Source: Duganella zoogloeoides (GTDB taxonomy: Bacteria; Pseudomonadota; Gammaproteobacteria; Burkholderiales; Burkholderiaceae_D). Taken from it: a DNA stretch of 64,000 nucleotides. The DNA lies in the NCBI RefSeq assembly GCF_034479515.1, contig NZ_CP140152.1, positions 5,828,001 through 5,892,000 of the forward strand. The letters run 5' to 3'. Below the pieces are notes generated by a model, which ran no database searches, was not told where the DNA came from, and worked only from the letters and a program-made list of their open reading frames with translations. A program made the translations under genes and the position numbers. The first letter of the stretch is position 1, and each line of letters begins with the position of its first letter. Below, one piece after another: positions 43,001-50,637 of the stretch.

Positions 43001-43595
43001 GGCCGGTGGCGTTGAGCAGCGTAGCGTTGCTGTTGGTGTTGAAGGTCAGGGTGCCATTGCTGCCGTTGTTGACCAGCGCCAGCGTGTGGGCGTAGTCCTG
43101 CTGCGCCTGCACCGAGACGGCGTTGGCCGCTTCAATGCTGCCGGTGGCAGCTTCCAGCGTCCAGTTGGCGCCCAGCAGGTCGCTGCCAGTCACATCGGTA
43201 GAAGCGGCCACGTCGGCGCCGGTAAGGACCGCCAGTGCGTCGATGAAGGCGGCGCCGGTGTCGCCCTGGGCCACGTCGCAGCCGTACAACAGCAAGTCGC
43301 CGCCTGCGCGCAGGGCGCCGCCCCACTCGGCCAGCGCGGCCGCATGGGTGGCCAGGCTGGCGGCGTCAAGCACGGTGTCGCCGATCTGCAACTGGCCGCT
43401 GGCGCCGTGCGACACAATCTGGATGCTATCGAGCCCTTCCAGGCCGGCCAGCGCAGCGGCGATCTGCTGCACGCCGTCGCCTTCCGGCGCCAATTGCACC
43501 ACCAGCACACCCGCGCTTGCCGAGGTCAGGAACACCCCGGCGTCGGCAACGCGGGCATCGATAAACAGGACCGAGTGGTATTGGCGCTGGCTCAT
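28086..43595 (-). CDS. Giant secreted Ig-repeat/RTX adhesin-like protein
   Basis: One uninterrupted frame of 5,169 residues. Order: DUF4347 domain (about 8-160: VLFIDARVADA, IQIVSHGASGQLQIG, LLLYGCDVAQG); beta-rich region to about 840 with filamentous-repeat and cadherin-like segments; then about 36 Ig-like domains of roughly 100 residues (840-4490). These alternate between one type beginning FSxDxG...TVSGTL...VQVSLDNGATW (about 13) and another beginning TITSxxxxLxxGxxxxITFTFSEAPxGF (about 23), often one of the first followed by one or two of the second. RTX calcium-binding repeats follow at about 4730-4785 (GNGGNDILGTGGGNDYL), then two DUF4214 domains (about 4845-4950 and 5055-5160). No Sec signal is present; RTX and a C-terminal signal suggest type I secretion, but no T1SS exporter genes are adjacent. 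ATG 43595 has GGAG at seven bases. A role in adhesion or biofilm is inference from family. Confidence 0.9.
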   Translation of the reverse strand: MSQRQYHSVLFIDARVADAGVFLTSASAGVLVVQLAPEGDGVQQIAAALAGLEGLDSIQIVSHGASGQLQIGDTVLDAASLATHAAALAEWGGALRAGGDLLLYGCDVAQGDTGAAFIDALAVLTGADVAASTDVTGSDLLGANWTLEAATGSIEAANAVSVQAQQDYAHTLALVNNGSNGTLTFNTNSNATLLNATGLAAGTVVNVTNILNTGLDLYAQSGGLNNSSVTVVNANGVLGLTDDRLTINGSLLSPVSYVDLRANSGVFDLTSIKIGSGNAVGNLLGNVVFTVYALDANFQPTGGGQSVTGLLINEDGLLNLGASANFKGIFGVRIVNPLGFEISIDDVAVANARVAPSITSAGYNASTGVLTVTAAGINAGDSIDPSKLSLTGQGGSYTLTSPLVTAASGTSFTILLNAADKLALGGVLNNNGGTAVSGVGFNLSAGLNWDVSRPSGQDLTGNPVTVSNVAAPTITGATYDATTHVLTVTGSNLVGTLGAANDITVSKLSLRGEGGVAYTLNTTGNVEVTSATSFSVTLTGADVAAIAALLNRNGTAASGGATYQLTAGDDWNSVVTGGNIGVAGVGIAVSNVANSPPTITGVSIGNVNDNATINPFANVNVADIDGDNVSLTINYTAANGVLSGAGLTGSAGNYTLSATSPAALSAQLKALTFTPTDNQAVVGATVNTTFSLTAVDANGLASAVNTGTVVSALSVNDAPVVTGTVGGQAVAAGGTVRPFANVVIADPDAGSSVILTITVTNTNSSLGTFTAASAAAAGFVTTDGGLTYTHTSTAPGAAQAALQALVYQAAPGQAGTATLAIGVNDGHVIVSNSVTTVQSSVPSATTALAVAFSADSGISNTDLVTNVAAQTISGTLSAALQSGEQVQISLDNGATWANATASVGNTAFTLAGQTLTGAGVLQVRVTNPGGSNTPYSVNYKLDTTAPTTTGGAVSFSSDSGASSTDLITRTAQQTVSGTLTAGLAADERVEVSLNNGVSWTTASSSAGSTAWSLAGVTLTGSNTLQVRVVDAAGNAGAVQGTAYVLDVTGPTATLSTSVNVMGAGQSTAITVSFSEAPYGLSLASFAGVNGTVSNLQATADPRVFTVDYSPNGGLGGVLGGVQLVAGTYTDVAGNAGGAASALGISITLGPTVVITSDKASLNASQTANLTFTFSAVPFGFDATDIVATGGTISNLVNQGGGVYTALFTPGANITAPASVTVTGGSYTDFLGLSGGSGTTPVIAVDTVAPTLAITSPATSLKLGDTTTVVFTFSEAPLGFVVGDVQVANGVLSNFTVTANPLIYTAQLTPNSGVASGAVTLTVNSGTYTDAAGNGGTAAVSAPIAIDTVAPVTTGASVTFSADNGPSSTDLATNVAAQTVSGTLNAALVSGETVQVSLDNGATWVNASGTAGSNGWSLAGVNLAGSNTLQVRVADAAGNLGPVSSTTYVLDTTAPAVVVTSNAAALGVGQSAVLTFTFTEAPFNFTTASLAVTGGVVGSFTSTANPLVYTAVFTPTAGQSGATASVAVNAGGYIDNAGNAGQAGAPATFAVNTSVPTLTITSNDNALAIGDTAQITFTFSSAPTGFSAASIAAGNGTLSGFTATANPLVYTAQFTPTAGLAAATASVVVAGGAYADAFGNSGSGAASLPMAIDTLAPTLTITSGSAALGVGQTTQVTFTFSEAPVGFDATTVTASGGTLSGLVATANPLVYTALFTPSAGIQGVGASFALAPGAVTDAAGNAVGTPVQPTLAIDTQAPVAVASSAVFSADNGISATDLLTNVAAQTISGTLGQILGTGETVEVSLDNGASWTAAITTGTAWTLAGQTLAGSNVLQVRVVDAAGNHGAVYARTYQLDTSVPAASINASATALKIGETATITISFTETPVGFTSASLAVTGGTLGTLTATSNPLVYTVVFTPTAGVNNGSGTVQVIPGSYTDSAGNAGLGAAIPTIAIDTLAPTTIGGAVSFSSDTGAAGDLVTSVAAQTISGTLNANLAAGETVEVSLDNGVTWVAATAAAGTSGWTLAGQTLSAGFGQQVQVRVSDAAGNHGAATGFGYTFDNTPPTVQVTSSLVSLNSADTPLITFTFSEAPANFSNTSLLVSGGVLGPVIATANPLVYTAVLTPTPGQAAGTATVVVADGTYTDAAGNAGVGASTPTINYNTAAPGVAISSDVAALNGSGTALITFRFSTVPTGFANGAVTVTGGTLSAITVDAGDPLVYTAVFTPAADQTQGTITIADNAYNAGGTSGVGASLAPLVIDNVAPTLAITTDTAMLKTGATALITLTFSEAPVGFTLASLGAADGAFSNLVQTANPLVYTAVLTPFASVAAGSAQITVAPFTDLAGNPGTVSVTPTIVIDTVVPLITGASVTFSADHGASGTDLVTDTALQDISGTLSGALGSGELVEISLNNGTTWLTAVAAPGATSWQLPGQLLSAGSGAVQVRVSDTFGNHGPVSAYAYTIDATAPTVAIASAMTSLRDGQSALITLTFSDAPIGFVQADLVPTGGTLSNFTVTANPLVYTVLLTPTAGSTVGASVSLADGLYTDAAGNLGTGGALPSISVDTVAPSLTIDTSTSSLKVGETATITFTFTEPPVSFTLGDISAANGTLANFIASADLLVYTATFTPQPGLAGANVFISVAPNVVVDAAGNIGTGASSAPIAIDTLAPGITGASVAFSADNGVSNTDLITDTAAQVISGTLNGALGTGERVQVSLDNGASWLTAVATSGTQWALALQVLPDNGGAGGTVQVRVADVAGNTGPVFSANYLLDLVAPTMTIVSSTTVLRDGEIATYTLTFSEAPVGFDVTDLVAINGTLASFTVTADPRVYTVQLTPDAGLAGAGAYVSLVVGQYTDAAGNLGAGFTSAPIAVDSAPPVLQITSNAGILALGQQAVINFSFNELPVGFDIGDIVVTGGTISGFAQTANPLVYTVILTPDQGVANGTASITVAGGYTDVAGNPGGLASMTPISYSTLAPTTIGASVAFSSDTGISGSDLITNNPLQSIAGTLSANLAAGETVEVSLDGGASWSAAVTPAGANAWALPAPVLLAGAGQVYVRVNDAAGNHGPVWSSAYVIDTTAPSVVITSDLTTLSAGQSANLTFTFSEAPQFFTAASLTVEGGTISGLAVTANPNVYSAVFTPAAGYNGAANVSLAPGGFIDTAGNPGLGAAAPTMLVDAVAPSLVITSSSAQLKAGDTAVITFTFTEAPVGFGPDDVDVSNGVLSGLTATADPRVYTALFTPSAGVSGASAAIGVAAGGYTDLAGNAGAAAAGVQIPVDTLAPASSAIGFPDFSADTGVSNADLVTSVAEQTVSGRLSLPLAAGESVQVSFDNGITWQTATVATNGAETTWSLAHTLTGSGVLRVRVADTFGNLSPETFNNYTLDQSAPTVTITSNVAVANGVDGAVITFTFSEPPAGFSAASLAVTGGALGALTATADPLVYTAVFTPQAGVAAGTASIAVTGAYGDTAGNSGAPGSLPSLQIDTVAPVATVTGGVQLSNDTGTPGDLITNDPQQTLSGTLSAPLAAGDVVQVSVDGGQTFAAATVTGTGWTLAGQILAASGTLVVRVADAAGNVSTAVSTPYTVDTVAPTVAIVSSSAVLLPGQSTTLTLTFSEVPQGLTAAALAVTGGTVSGFAVTANPAVYTAVFTSDPGYTGAVGVTVAAGSYSDAAGNAGTSGTLPGLVVDGSAPTLAITSDVTALKAGDTALITFTFSEAPQGFTADDIVVANGVLSGLTVTDNPLVYTARFTPDAGLASGNAAISVAAAVYTDLAGNGGLGAVAPQIAIDTLAPLTVAIGVPGFSADTGASNTDLVTSVAAQTVRGNLSVPLEAGERVEVSFDNGANWQTATVDTTGAAWTIDHTLAGSGVLRVRVADAFGNTGLESATDYVLDQSAPQVTLSSDVAAIGAAGTAVITLTFSEALAGVTAASLSTTGGTIGALVATADPTVYTAVFTAEAGYNGPVGVALAAGSYTDVAGNPGVGGALTGLVVDTIAPTLVITSSTDAVNSAGTALITFTFSEAPLGFDSAAIAVTNGALSGLTATADPLVYTAVFTPNAGVASGTAAITVAAAAYTDLAGNGGIAAIGPQIAIDTLAPLAVASGSPRFSSDTGISSTDLITSAAQQTVSGDLSLPLAAGEAVQVSFDDGATWQIATVNGTGWSLDHALTGNGVLQVRVIDAAGNTSPATVNAYVLAQAAPTVVITSNVPVANGVEPAIITFTFSAAPVDFTAANVAVTSGTLGPLTATADPLVYTATFTAPAGVPAGTATIAVSGFNDAAGNSGTNATLPSLQIDTVAPVAAATGAIGFSTDSGTPGDLVTNNPRQSLSGTLSAPLAEGDVVQVSIDEGRTWVTAIAIGQAWTLDGLTLPENVSGTLVVRVADAAGNVSAAQSVPYLVDTIAPTVTITSSAAALVEGQGATLTFTLSDAGVLNVSNIIVTGGTLTNFTGSGTTYTATLTATGTAPVSIGVPGQLLTDAAGNTNSATVPLVLPVNSGQLTTVDGVGIVTVIGVDDRTGLISRTVTVPVINPGRDDVEGTPHPTLADIPLGIAANANGVGSTLTVSVPVGVGFESTGPSVLLAGAMAATDLIGRIDDHTVVSSTRTAMEDQARLFLASQDASELQQNGTLRISGNSTINDTWLLIAGDTSVQAGTMAAAQGPRAGALAAAAAVIDPDTEIALVIDARGLSGVGLQIDNLDFGAIVGAARVQGGQGSNFLIGDAAAQHITLTVGLDNDTLYGNGGNDILGTGGGNDYLDGGDDDDILFAGAGNDVLVAGAGNDVLQGGRTDSGQWRFTLKADGTVLGTHESTLLGVTQTIATSELNMSIQQLGFVAADAVRLETLSLLYHAAFDRAPDLIGLTYWTNQAMTAQQYAGAFLGQVEARDGLMKLGNADFVSALLRNTLDREPTAAEMSGFVARLDAAPGDVGVRAAVLTDIANSDAHKAAWWTADGMDLGGRTLDQEQGWLAGSGNDRLVVGSGSNLLVGGDGTDTAVFTGAAAGHQVVLANETVYGDNGADVMVGQGLGSMNTVRQIELGEFDGKVFDLSFTQAATSTLREIGMLYQLTLDRAGDLEGFQYWLAQNTTGATLAHGFTQSAEFQRLYGTLDDAAFVTQLYRNITDAAPDTATLARWDTYLDNHSRDEMVAQLVVDATLVGIQSGANGLALVGYW

Positions 43596-43853
43596 TTTGC
43601 TACTCCAAAAAGTTACGCTACAGGAACGATTATGGGTAGCTTCCAAGCGATCACGAAATTTTCCTGTCTGCCAAACACTTTGTCCGGTGCGGCAAATGCC
43701 GGCGTCCGTTGGCGCACATAATTTCTATTACGCATTTTGTTAAAATGCTCTTCTTTTCCCGGCGTTTTCGATGGGTTTCGGCGGGGTTGGCCAATTTCGG
43801 TTACTCTCAGCACCAAAATAGCTCTTACTGCATTTGCTTAAAAGGATTACAAA
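43596..43853. other. AT-rich divergent region between the adhesin gene and gshA
   Basis: 258 bases with no supported ORF and clearly lower GC than either flank. It should carry both promoters. On the minus strand CATAAT about 40 bases before the adhesin ATG is a weak -10 candidate; I found no clear operator. Confidence 0.4.
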
Positions 43854-45455
43854 TTGCCAACTCTTTTGACACGACGCCTGGCCTTGCTGGCCGATGAAAA
43901 ACACCGCGCCGTGCTGGCAGGCGGTTTGCGCGGCATCGAACGGGAAACCTTGCGCGTCGACGGCGCCGGCCAGCTGGCCCGCACCCGTCACCCGGTCGCC
44001 CTTGGCGCTGCCCTGACGCACCCGCAAATCACCACCGATTACGCTGAAACCCTGCTGGAATTCATCACCCCTGCCCAGTCCGACATCGCCACCACCATCG
44101 CCAGCCTCGACGGCATCCATCGCTACGCGTACAGCAAGCTCGGCGACGAACTGCTATGGAGCCAGTCGATGCCGTGCGCGCTGCCGGCCGAGGAAGACAT
44201 CGAGATTGCCTGGTATGGCACGTCCAACCTCGGCACGCTCAAGCACGTGTACCGGCGCGGCCTGGCGCTGCGCTACGGCAAGGCCATGCAATGCATCGCC
44301 GGCATCCACTACAACTACTCGCTCGACGAGCGGCTGTGGCGCGTACTGGCCGAGAACGAACCGAACCCGAAACAGCTGGGCGCCAAGGCCTACCAGTCGG
44401 AAGCCTACCTGGCCACGATCCGCAACTTCCGCCGCTACAGCTGGCTGCTGATGTATCTGTTCGGCGCCTCGCCGGCGCTGTCGGCCGGCTTCCTGCGCGG
44501 CCGCCCGCACCAGCTCGAACAGCTGTCGGACGACACCCTGTACCTGCCATACGCCACCAGCCTGCGCATGAGCGACCTCGGCTATCAGAACGACGCCCAG
44601 TCCGGCCTGCGCCCGCACGAGAACTGCCTCGACAGCTACGTGGCGGCGCTGACGCGCGCGGTCAACCAGCCGTATGCGCCCTATGCCGAACTCGGCACCA
44701 AGCGCGACGGCGAGTGGATCCAGCTCAGCACCAACGTGCTGCAGATCGAAAACGAGTACTACGCCACCATCCGTCCCAAGCGCGTGATCCAGACCGGCGA
44801 GCGGCCGATCCAGGCGCTGTGCGCGCGCGGCGTGCAATACATCGAAGTGCGCTGCATGGATGTCGATCCGTTCGAGCCGGTCGGCATCAGCGTGGCAGCC
44901 GGCCGCCTGCTCGACGCCTTCCTGCTGTTCTGCGCACTGGAAGAAAGCCCGGCCATCACGCCCGAAGAAGGCGCGCGCCACACCGCCAACTTCGCGCGCA
45001 CGGTCAAGGAAGGCCGCCGCCCGGGCTTGCTGCTCGACGGCGACCACGGCCCGGTCGCGCTGGCGCAGTGGGGCGAGGAGCTGCTCGAGCGCATCCGCCC
45101 GGCCGCCGAGCTGCTCGACAGCCTGCGCGGCGACACCGCCCACGCGGACAGCCTGCGCGCGCAAGCGGCCAAGCTGGCCGACCCGTCGCTCACGCCGTCG
45201 GCGCAAGTGCTGGTCGCCCTGCGCGAACACGACAACTCGTTTGCCGCCTTCGGCCTGGCCCAAAGCGAACAGCACGCCGCGTACTTCCGCCAAGCAGCCC
45301 CCGGCGCAGTGGAAGCCGCCGCGCTGGACGCCATGGGCGCCGCATCGCTGGCCGAGCAGGCCGCCATGGAAGCGGCGCCGCGCATCGCGTTCGACGACTA
45401 CGTGGCCGCCTACCGCAACAGCAACCTGTGCCACTCCACTCCCGGCTGCGACTGA
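43854..45455 (+). CDS. gshA: Glutamate-cysteine ligase
   Basis: A 533-residue proteobacterial-type GshA that joins glutamate and cysteine in the first step of glutathione synthesis. It matches E. coli GshA (518 aa) in [67 protein letters not shown] and IHYNYS. The start is TTG 43854, eight bases after AAAGGA (43840-43845); no upstream ATG is in frame. The next gene follows after 16 bases, so they are probably co-transcribed. Confidence 0.94.
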   Translation: MPTLLTRRLALLADEKHRAVLAGGLRGIERETLRVDGAGQLARTRHPVALGAALTHPQITTDYAETLLEFITPAQSDIATTIASLDGIHRYAYSKLGDELLWSQSMPCALPAEEDIEIAWYGTSNLGTLKHVYRRGLALRYGKAMQCIAGIHYNYSLDERLWRVLAENEPNPKQLGAKAYQSEAYLATIRNFRRYSWLLMYLFGASPALSAGFLRGRPHQLEQLSDDTLYLPYATSLRMSDLGYQNDAQSGLRPHENCLDSYVAALTRAVNQPYAPYAELGTKRDGEWIQLSTNVLQIENEYYATIRPKRVIQTGERPIQALCARGVQYIEVRCMDVDPFEPVGISVAAGRLLDAFLLFCALEESPAITPEEGARHTANFARTVKEGRRPGLLLDGDHGPVALAQWGEELLERIRPAAELLDSLRGDTAHADSLRAQAAKLADPSLTPSAQVLVALREHDNSFAAFGLAQSEQHAAYFRQAAPGAVEAAALDAMGAASLAEQAAMEAAPRIAFDDYVAAYRNSNLCHSTPGCD

Positions 45456-45471
45456 ACACCGGGGCCCGAGC

Positions 45472-46515
45472 GTGCTAACTTTCTACAACGAGCTGCACGC
45501 CCAACACCGGGGCCGCCACGAATTTTTCCGTGGCGACCTGGTGCCGTGTTTTGAAAAGCCGGAACGGGCCGACTCGGTGCTGGCCGAACTGGGCCGGCGC
45601 GGCCTGGGCCGCATCGTCACGCCGCAGGGCGTGCCGCTGATGTCGCTCGAACGCATCCACACCCCGCGCTACCTGCATTTCCTGCGCACGGCCTGGAGCG
45701 AGTGGCTGGCGCTCGATCCGGCCAACGCCGGACGCGACGCCTTCCCGTCGGTGTGGCCGGTGCGCTCGCTGCGCCACGACATCGAACCCGATAATTTCAC
45801 GGCCCGCATGGGCCTGTATTCGATGGACAGCGGCACACCGCTGACGGCCGGCACCTGGACCGCCGCCAAGACCGGCGCCGACTGCGCGGTCAACGCCGCC
45901 CACGCGCTGCGCCTGGGCGAACGCGGCGCCTTCGTACTGAGCCGCCCGCCCGGCCACCACGCCGGCAAGGATTTTTTCGGCGGCTACTGCTTCCTCAACA
46001 ATGCCGCCCTGGCGGCGCAGCACATGCTCGATGACGGCGCCCGCAAGGTGGCCATCCTCGACATCGACTACCACCACGGCAACGGCACCCAGAGCATTTT
46101 CTACGACCGCAGCGACGTGCTGTTCGTCTCGATCCACGCCGACCCGCGCAGCGAATACCCGTTTTATCTCGGCCACGCCGACGAACGCGGCGACGGCGCG
46201 GGCCACGGTTTCAACATGAATTTGCCGCTCCCGCAGGGCAGCTCGGCCAAGGCGTGGTTTGCGGCCCTGGAGACGGCCTGCATCCGCCTCGGCAGCTTCG
46301 GCGCGGACGCGCTGGTGGTGTCGCTGGGAGTCGATACGTTCGCGGGCGATCCGCTGTCGCGGTTTGCCTTGCAAAGCGCCGATTACCTGAAGATCGGCGA
46401 GCGGCTGGCATACCTGAATGTGCCCACCGCGTTCATCTTCGAAGGCGGCTATGCGGTCAAGGAGCTGGGCGTGAACGTGGTGAACGTGCTCGAAGGGTTC
46501 GAGACGGCGCTGTAA
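45472..46515 (+). CDS. Histone-deacetylase-family amidohydrolase, acetylpolyamine-type
   Basis: A 347-residue zinc hydrolase of the HDAC/acetylpolyamine amidohydrolase fold. The opening (LTFYNELHAQHRGRHEFFRGDLVPCFEKPERADSVLAEL) is that of bacterial acetylpolyamine amidohydrolases, which deacetylate N-acetylputrescine or N-acetylcadaverine. The His pair is in SRPPGHHAGKDFFGGYC and the zinc ligands are Asp199 and His201 (DIDYHHGNG) with Asp288 (LGVDTFAGDP). The start is GTG 45472, 16 bases after gshA; the SD is poor. Pairing with gshA may reflect polyamine/thiol stress metabolism, but this is speculation. Confidence 0.85.
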   Translation: MLTFYNELHAQHRGRHEFFRGDLVPCFEKPERADSVLAELGRRGLGRIVTPQGVPLMSLERIHTPRYLHFLRTAWSEWLALDPANAGRDAFPSVWPVRSLRHDIEPDNFTARMGLYSMDSGTPLTAGTWTAAKTGADCAVNAAHALRLGERGAFVLSRPPGHHAGKDFFGGYCFLNNAALAAQHMLDDGARKVAILDIDYHHGNGTQSIFYDRSDVLFVSIHADPRSEYPFYLGHADERGDGAGHGFNMNLPLPQGSSAKAWFAALETACIRLGSFGADALVVSLGVDTFAGDPLSRFALQSADYLKIGERLAYLNVPTAFIFEGGYAVKELGVNVVNVLEGFETAL

Positions 46516-46542
46516 CCGCGCCGCCCCGTTTTTACTTCTTAC

Positions 46543-48972
46543 TTAATAGACGTCGCGGCGGTAACGACCGGTCTCGATCAGGTCATCGAGCGCCGCGCGC
46601 CCGATCATCTCTTCCAGCGCCGCATCGACGCCGCCAGCCATGCCCTGCAAGCTGCCGCACACGTACAGCACCGCGCCCTCGGCGATCCAGTCGCGCAGCA
46701 CGTCTGCGCGCACGCGCATGCGGTCCTGCACATACTCGCCGCCGGTCACGTCGCGGGAAAACACCAGGTCGAGTTCCGGCAGCATGCCTGCCGCGCGCCA
46801 GCCGGCGATCTCCTGCGCGCAGATGCTGTCGAACTCGCGCTGGCGCTCGCCGAAGATCAGCCAGTTGCGCTGCTGCCCGGCCTGCACCCGCGCCCGCAGG
46901 TGCGAACGCAAACCGGCCATGCCGGAGCCGTTGCCGATGTAGATCGCCGGCCGCGCCTCGGTGTGCATGTCGAACGCCGGATTGGCGATCAGCCGCACCC
47001 GTACTTCGTCGCCCACCTGGGCATGCTGCGTGAGCCAGCCCGAGGCCAGGCCCAGCGCCGGACCCGAAGCGCCTTCGTAACGCAGCTGGCGCACCAGCAG
47101 TTGCAGCACGCCGTCGCCCGGCAGCGAGGCCAGCGAATAGCGGCGCGGCGCTACCGCTTCCGGTGCACCGGCCGGCGTGTAATGGCCAGGCCAGATATCG
47201 GCCAGCGCACCGGGACGCCAGTCGGCCGCAAGGTCGCCGGACAGGGTGATCTCGTACAGGCCATCGCCCGCGCTGCCCGGGTTGAGCAGCTCGCGGCCGA
47301 CGATGCGCCAGCTGGCGTAATCGTCATCGGCGACAGCCGCCGACAAGGCCAGGTCCGGTGCCTCCGAAGCCGAGCCGCCGATCAGCGCATGCAAGGTGCC
47401 CGACCAGCGCGCCAGCGCGCCGGCGTCGCCGTTATCGACCTCGATGGTCGGATGCAGCGCTTGCGCGCCCATGGTGCGCAGGCGCGCGTCGAGCGCGTGG
47501 CCGAAGCCGCAGAACTGCGCGTAGTTGCGGTCGCCCAGCGCCAGCACCGCGTACTGCATGTGCTGCAGTTCCTCGGCGGCCGTGTGCAGCAGGCGGTTGA
47601 AGCGGCGCGCGGCGTCGGGCGGCTCGCCCTCGCCGAAACTGCTGGCGACGAACAGCGCGCGTTTGTACTTGACCAGCTGCGGCGGCGTGAGTTTTTCCAG
47701 CGAATGCACGTGCACCGCCACGCCGGCCGCCTGCAGGGCCGCCGCGCTTTGCAGCGCCAGGCGCTCGGCCGCACCGGTCTGGCTGGCGTAGGCCAGCAGC
47801 ACGGCGTCCGCACCCGCAGCGACCGTACCGGCGCCGGAACCTGCGGCAGCGAACTTCTTGCGCTCGGCGGCGGCGCTGCGTTTTTGCTTGCGCCGGTTCA
47901 GGTACAACATCCAGCCGGTGATGGCAAAGCCGGGCAAGGCCAGGCTGATGAGGAACATCACGATCCTGCCCGGCATGCCGAAGAAGCTGCCCACGTGCAG
48001 CGCATAGATCGACGCCTGCGCCTGGCCACCCACTGTCATCTCGGCGTATGGCTCGTTCTTGATCATGGCGCCGGTCTGCTGGTTGAGCGCCATGCGGCCG
48101 CGCGCGCGCACGTGCGGCGCATCCTTGGCAGTCCAGACGATTTGCAGCGGCGCGGTGGCGCGTTCCGGTATGCGCAGGAACGCCATGCGCCAGTTGGGCG
48201 CGGCGCCTTCGAACGTGGCCCAGCTGGCGGCCAGGTCCACTGGTGGCGGCTTGACGCCCTTGGCCGGCCTGGGACCGGGTACTTCGCGCGCCACGCGCGT
48301 CACACCGAGCCAGCCATCGACCGTGCTGCGCACCACGTCGAAACTCCAGTACACGCCGGTCAGCGTGAAGATCACGTAGCCGACCATCATCCAGGTGCCC
48401 ACCACCGAGTGCAGGCCCCACAGGAACGAGCGGCCTTTCAGGCGCAGATCGAGCTTGAGCCAGGCGCGCCAGTCGCCAGCGCGGCGCGGCCAGCGCAAAT
48501 ACAGGCCGCTCAGCGACAGTCCCAGCAGGCATAGCGCCAGGATGCCGAGCGCGATGCGGCCGGCGTCGCGCGGCAGCAGCAGGTGGCGGTGCAGCGAATC
48601 GACCCACTCGAACACTTCGTCGTAATGCAGCGGCGGCAGCAGCGCGCCGGTGTACGGGTTCAGGAAAATCGCCTCGCCGCGCTGCTCACCCTTGGCAGGG
48701 GCCAGGCCCACGCGCGCGGTGCTGCCCGGTTCCGAATAGATGATGATGCTGGCGATGCGCGCATCCGGGTGCAGGGCCTTGGCGGCAGCGGCGATCTGCG
48801 GCGGCGTCAGCACCGGCGCATCCTGCACCGCGATATTGCGCACGCCGGGATTGAGGAAGTCGAGCAGCTCTTCGCGGAACGACAGGATAGACCCGGTCAG
48901 CCCGATCAGGATCAGGATGGTGCCGGCGGTGATGCCGACAAACCAGTGCAGCTGGAACCAGAGCTTTTTCAC
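46543..48972 (-). CDS. PepSY membrane domain fused to diflavin (sulfite-reductase-like) reductase
   Basis: An 809-residue membrane reductase. The N-terminal half has PepSY-associated membrane helices (WFVGITAGTILILIGLTGSILSFREEL at 10-35, a second group near 150-165, another near 190-215, and one near 345-365). A flavodoxin domain follows (ADAVLLAYASQTGAAERLA, near 390), then an FAD-binding region (RRYSLASLP) and an NADPH domain (IYIGNGSGMAGLRSHLRARV, IFGERQREFDSI). Such fusions transfer electrons from NADPH across the inner membrane, and several sit with siderophore uptake genes as ferric-siderophore reductases. The start is GTG 48972, seven bases after AAGGTG; the upstream extension is not hydrophobic. 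The Fur-box-like site 103 bases upstream supports an iron role. Confidence 0.85.
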   Translation of the reverse strand: MKKLWFQLHWFVGITAGTILILIGLTGSILSFREELLDFLNPGVRNIAVQDAPVLTPPQIAAAAKALHPDARIASIIIYSEPGSTARVGLAPAKGEQRGEAIFLNPYTGALLPPLHYDEVFEWVDSLHRHLLLPRDAGRIALGILALCLLGLSLSGLYLRWPRRAGDWRAWLKLDLRLKGRSFLWGLHSVVGTWMMVGYVIFTLTGVYWSFDVVRSTVDGWLGVTRVAREVPGPRPAKGVKPPPVDLAASWATFEGAAPNWRMAFLRIPERATAPLQIVWTAKDAPHVRARGRMALNQQTGAMIKNEPYAEMTVGGQAQASIYALHVGSFFGMPGRIVMFLISLALPGFAITGWMLYLNRRKQKRSAAAERKKFAAAGSGAGTVAAGADAVLLAYASQTGAAERLALQSAAALQAAGVAVHVHSLEKLTPPQLVKYKRALFVASSFGEGEPPDAARRFNRLLHTAAEELQHMQYAVLALGDRNYAQFCGFGHALDARLRTMGAQALHPTIEVDNGDAGALARWSGTLHALIGGSASEAPDLALSAAVADDDYASWRIVGRELLNPGSAGDGLYEITLSGDLAADWRPGALADIWPGHYTPAGAPEAVAPRRYSLASLPGDGVLQLLVRQLRYEGASGPALGLASGWLTQHAQVGDEVRVRLIANPAFDMHTEARPAIYIGNGSGMAGLRSHLRARVQAGQQRNWLIFGERQREFDSICAQEIAGWRAAGMLPELDLVFSRDVTGGEYVQDRMRVRADVLRDWIAEGAVLYVCGSLQGMAGGVDAALEEMIGRAALDDLIETGRYRRDVY

Positions 48973-49074
48973 AGGGTCACCTTCCCGGCAGCAAAAACAA
49001 CGGAAATGGCGAGGATCGGATGGATCGGCTGGTGCATGGCGGGCAGACAATAGGGGGAATGTCGCCATTCTATA

Positions 49075-49093
49075 GGTAATAGGAATCATTATC
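49075..49093. promoter_or_regulatory. Fur-box-like site
   Basis: On the minus strand the site reads GATAATGATTCCTATTACC, sharing the full GATAATGAT half and most of the centre with the 19-base Fur consensus GATAATGATAATCATTATC (about 14 matches). It lies between the PepSY reductase (minus) and the hybrid kinase (plus), so it may control one or both under iron limitation. Confidence 0.6.
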
Positions 49094-49149
49094 AATTACA
49101 CCGAGATAATGTCACCCGTGCGGACTGTAAAAAAAATATACTGTTGGTT

Positions 49150-50633
<1,484 letters not shown>

Positions 50634-50637
<4 letters not shown>

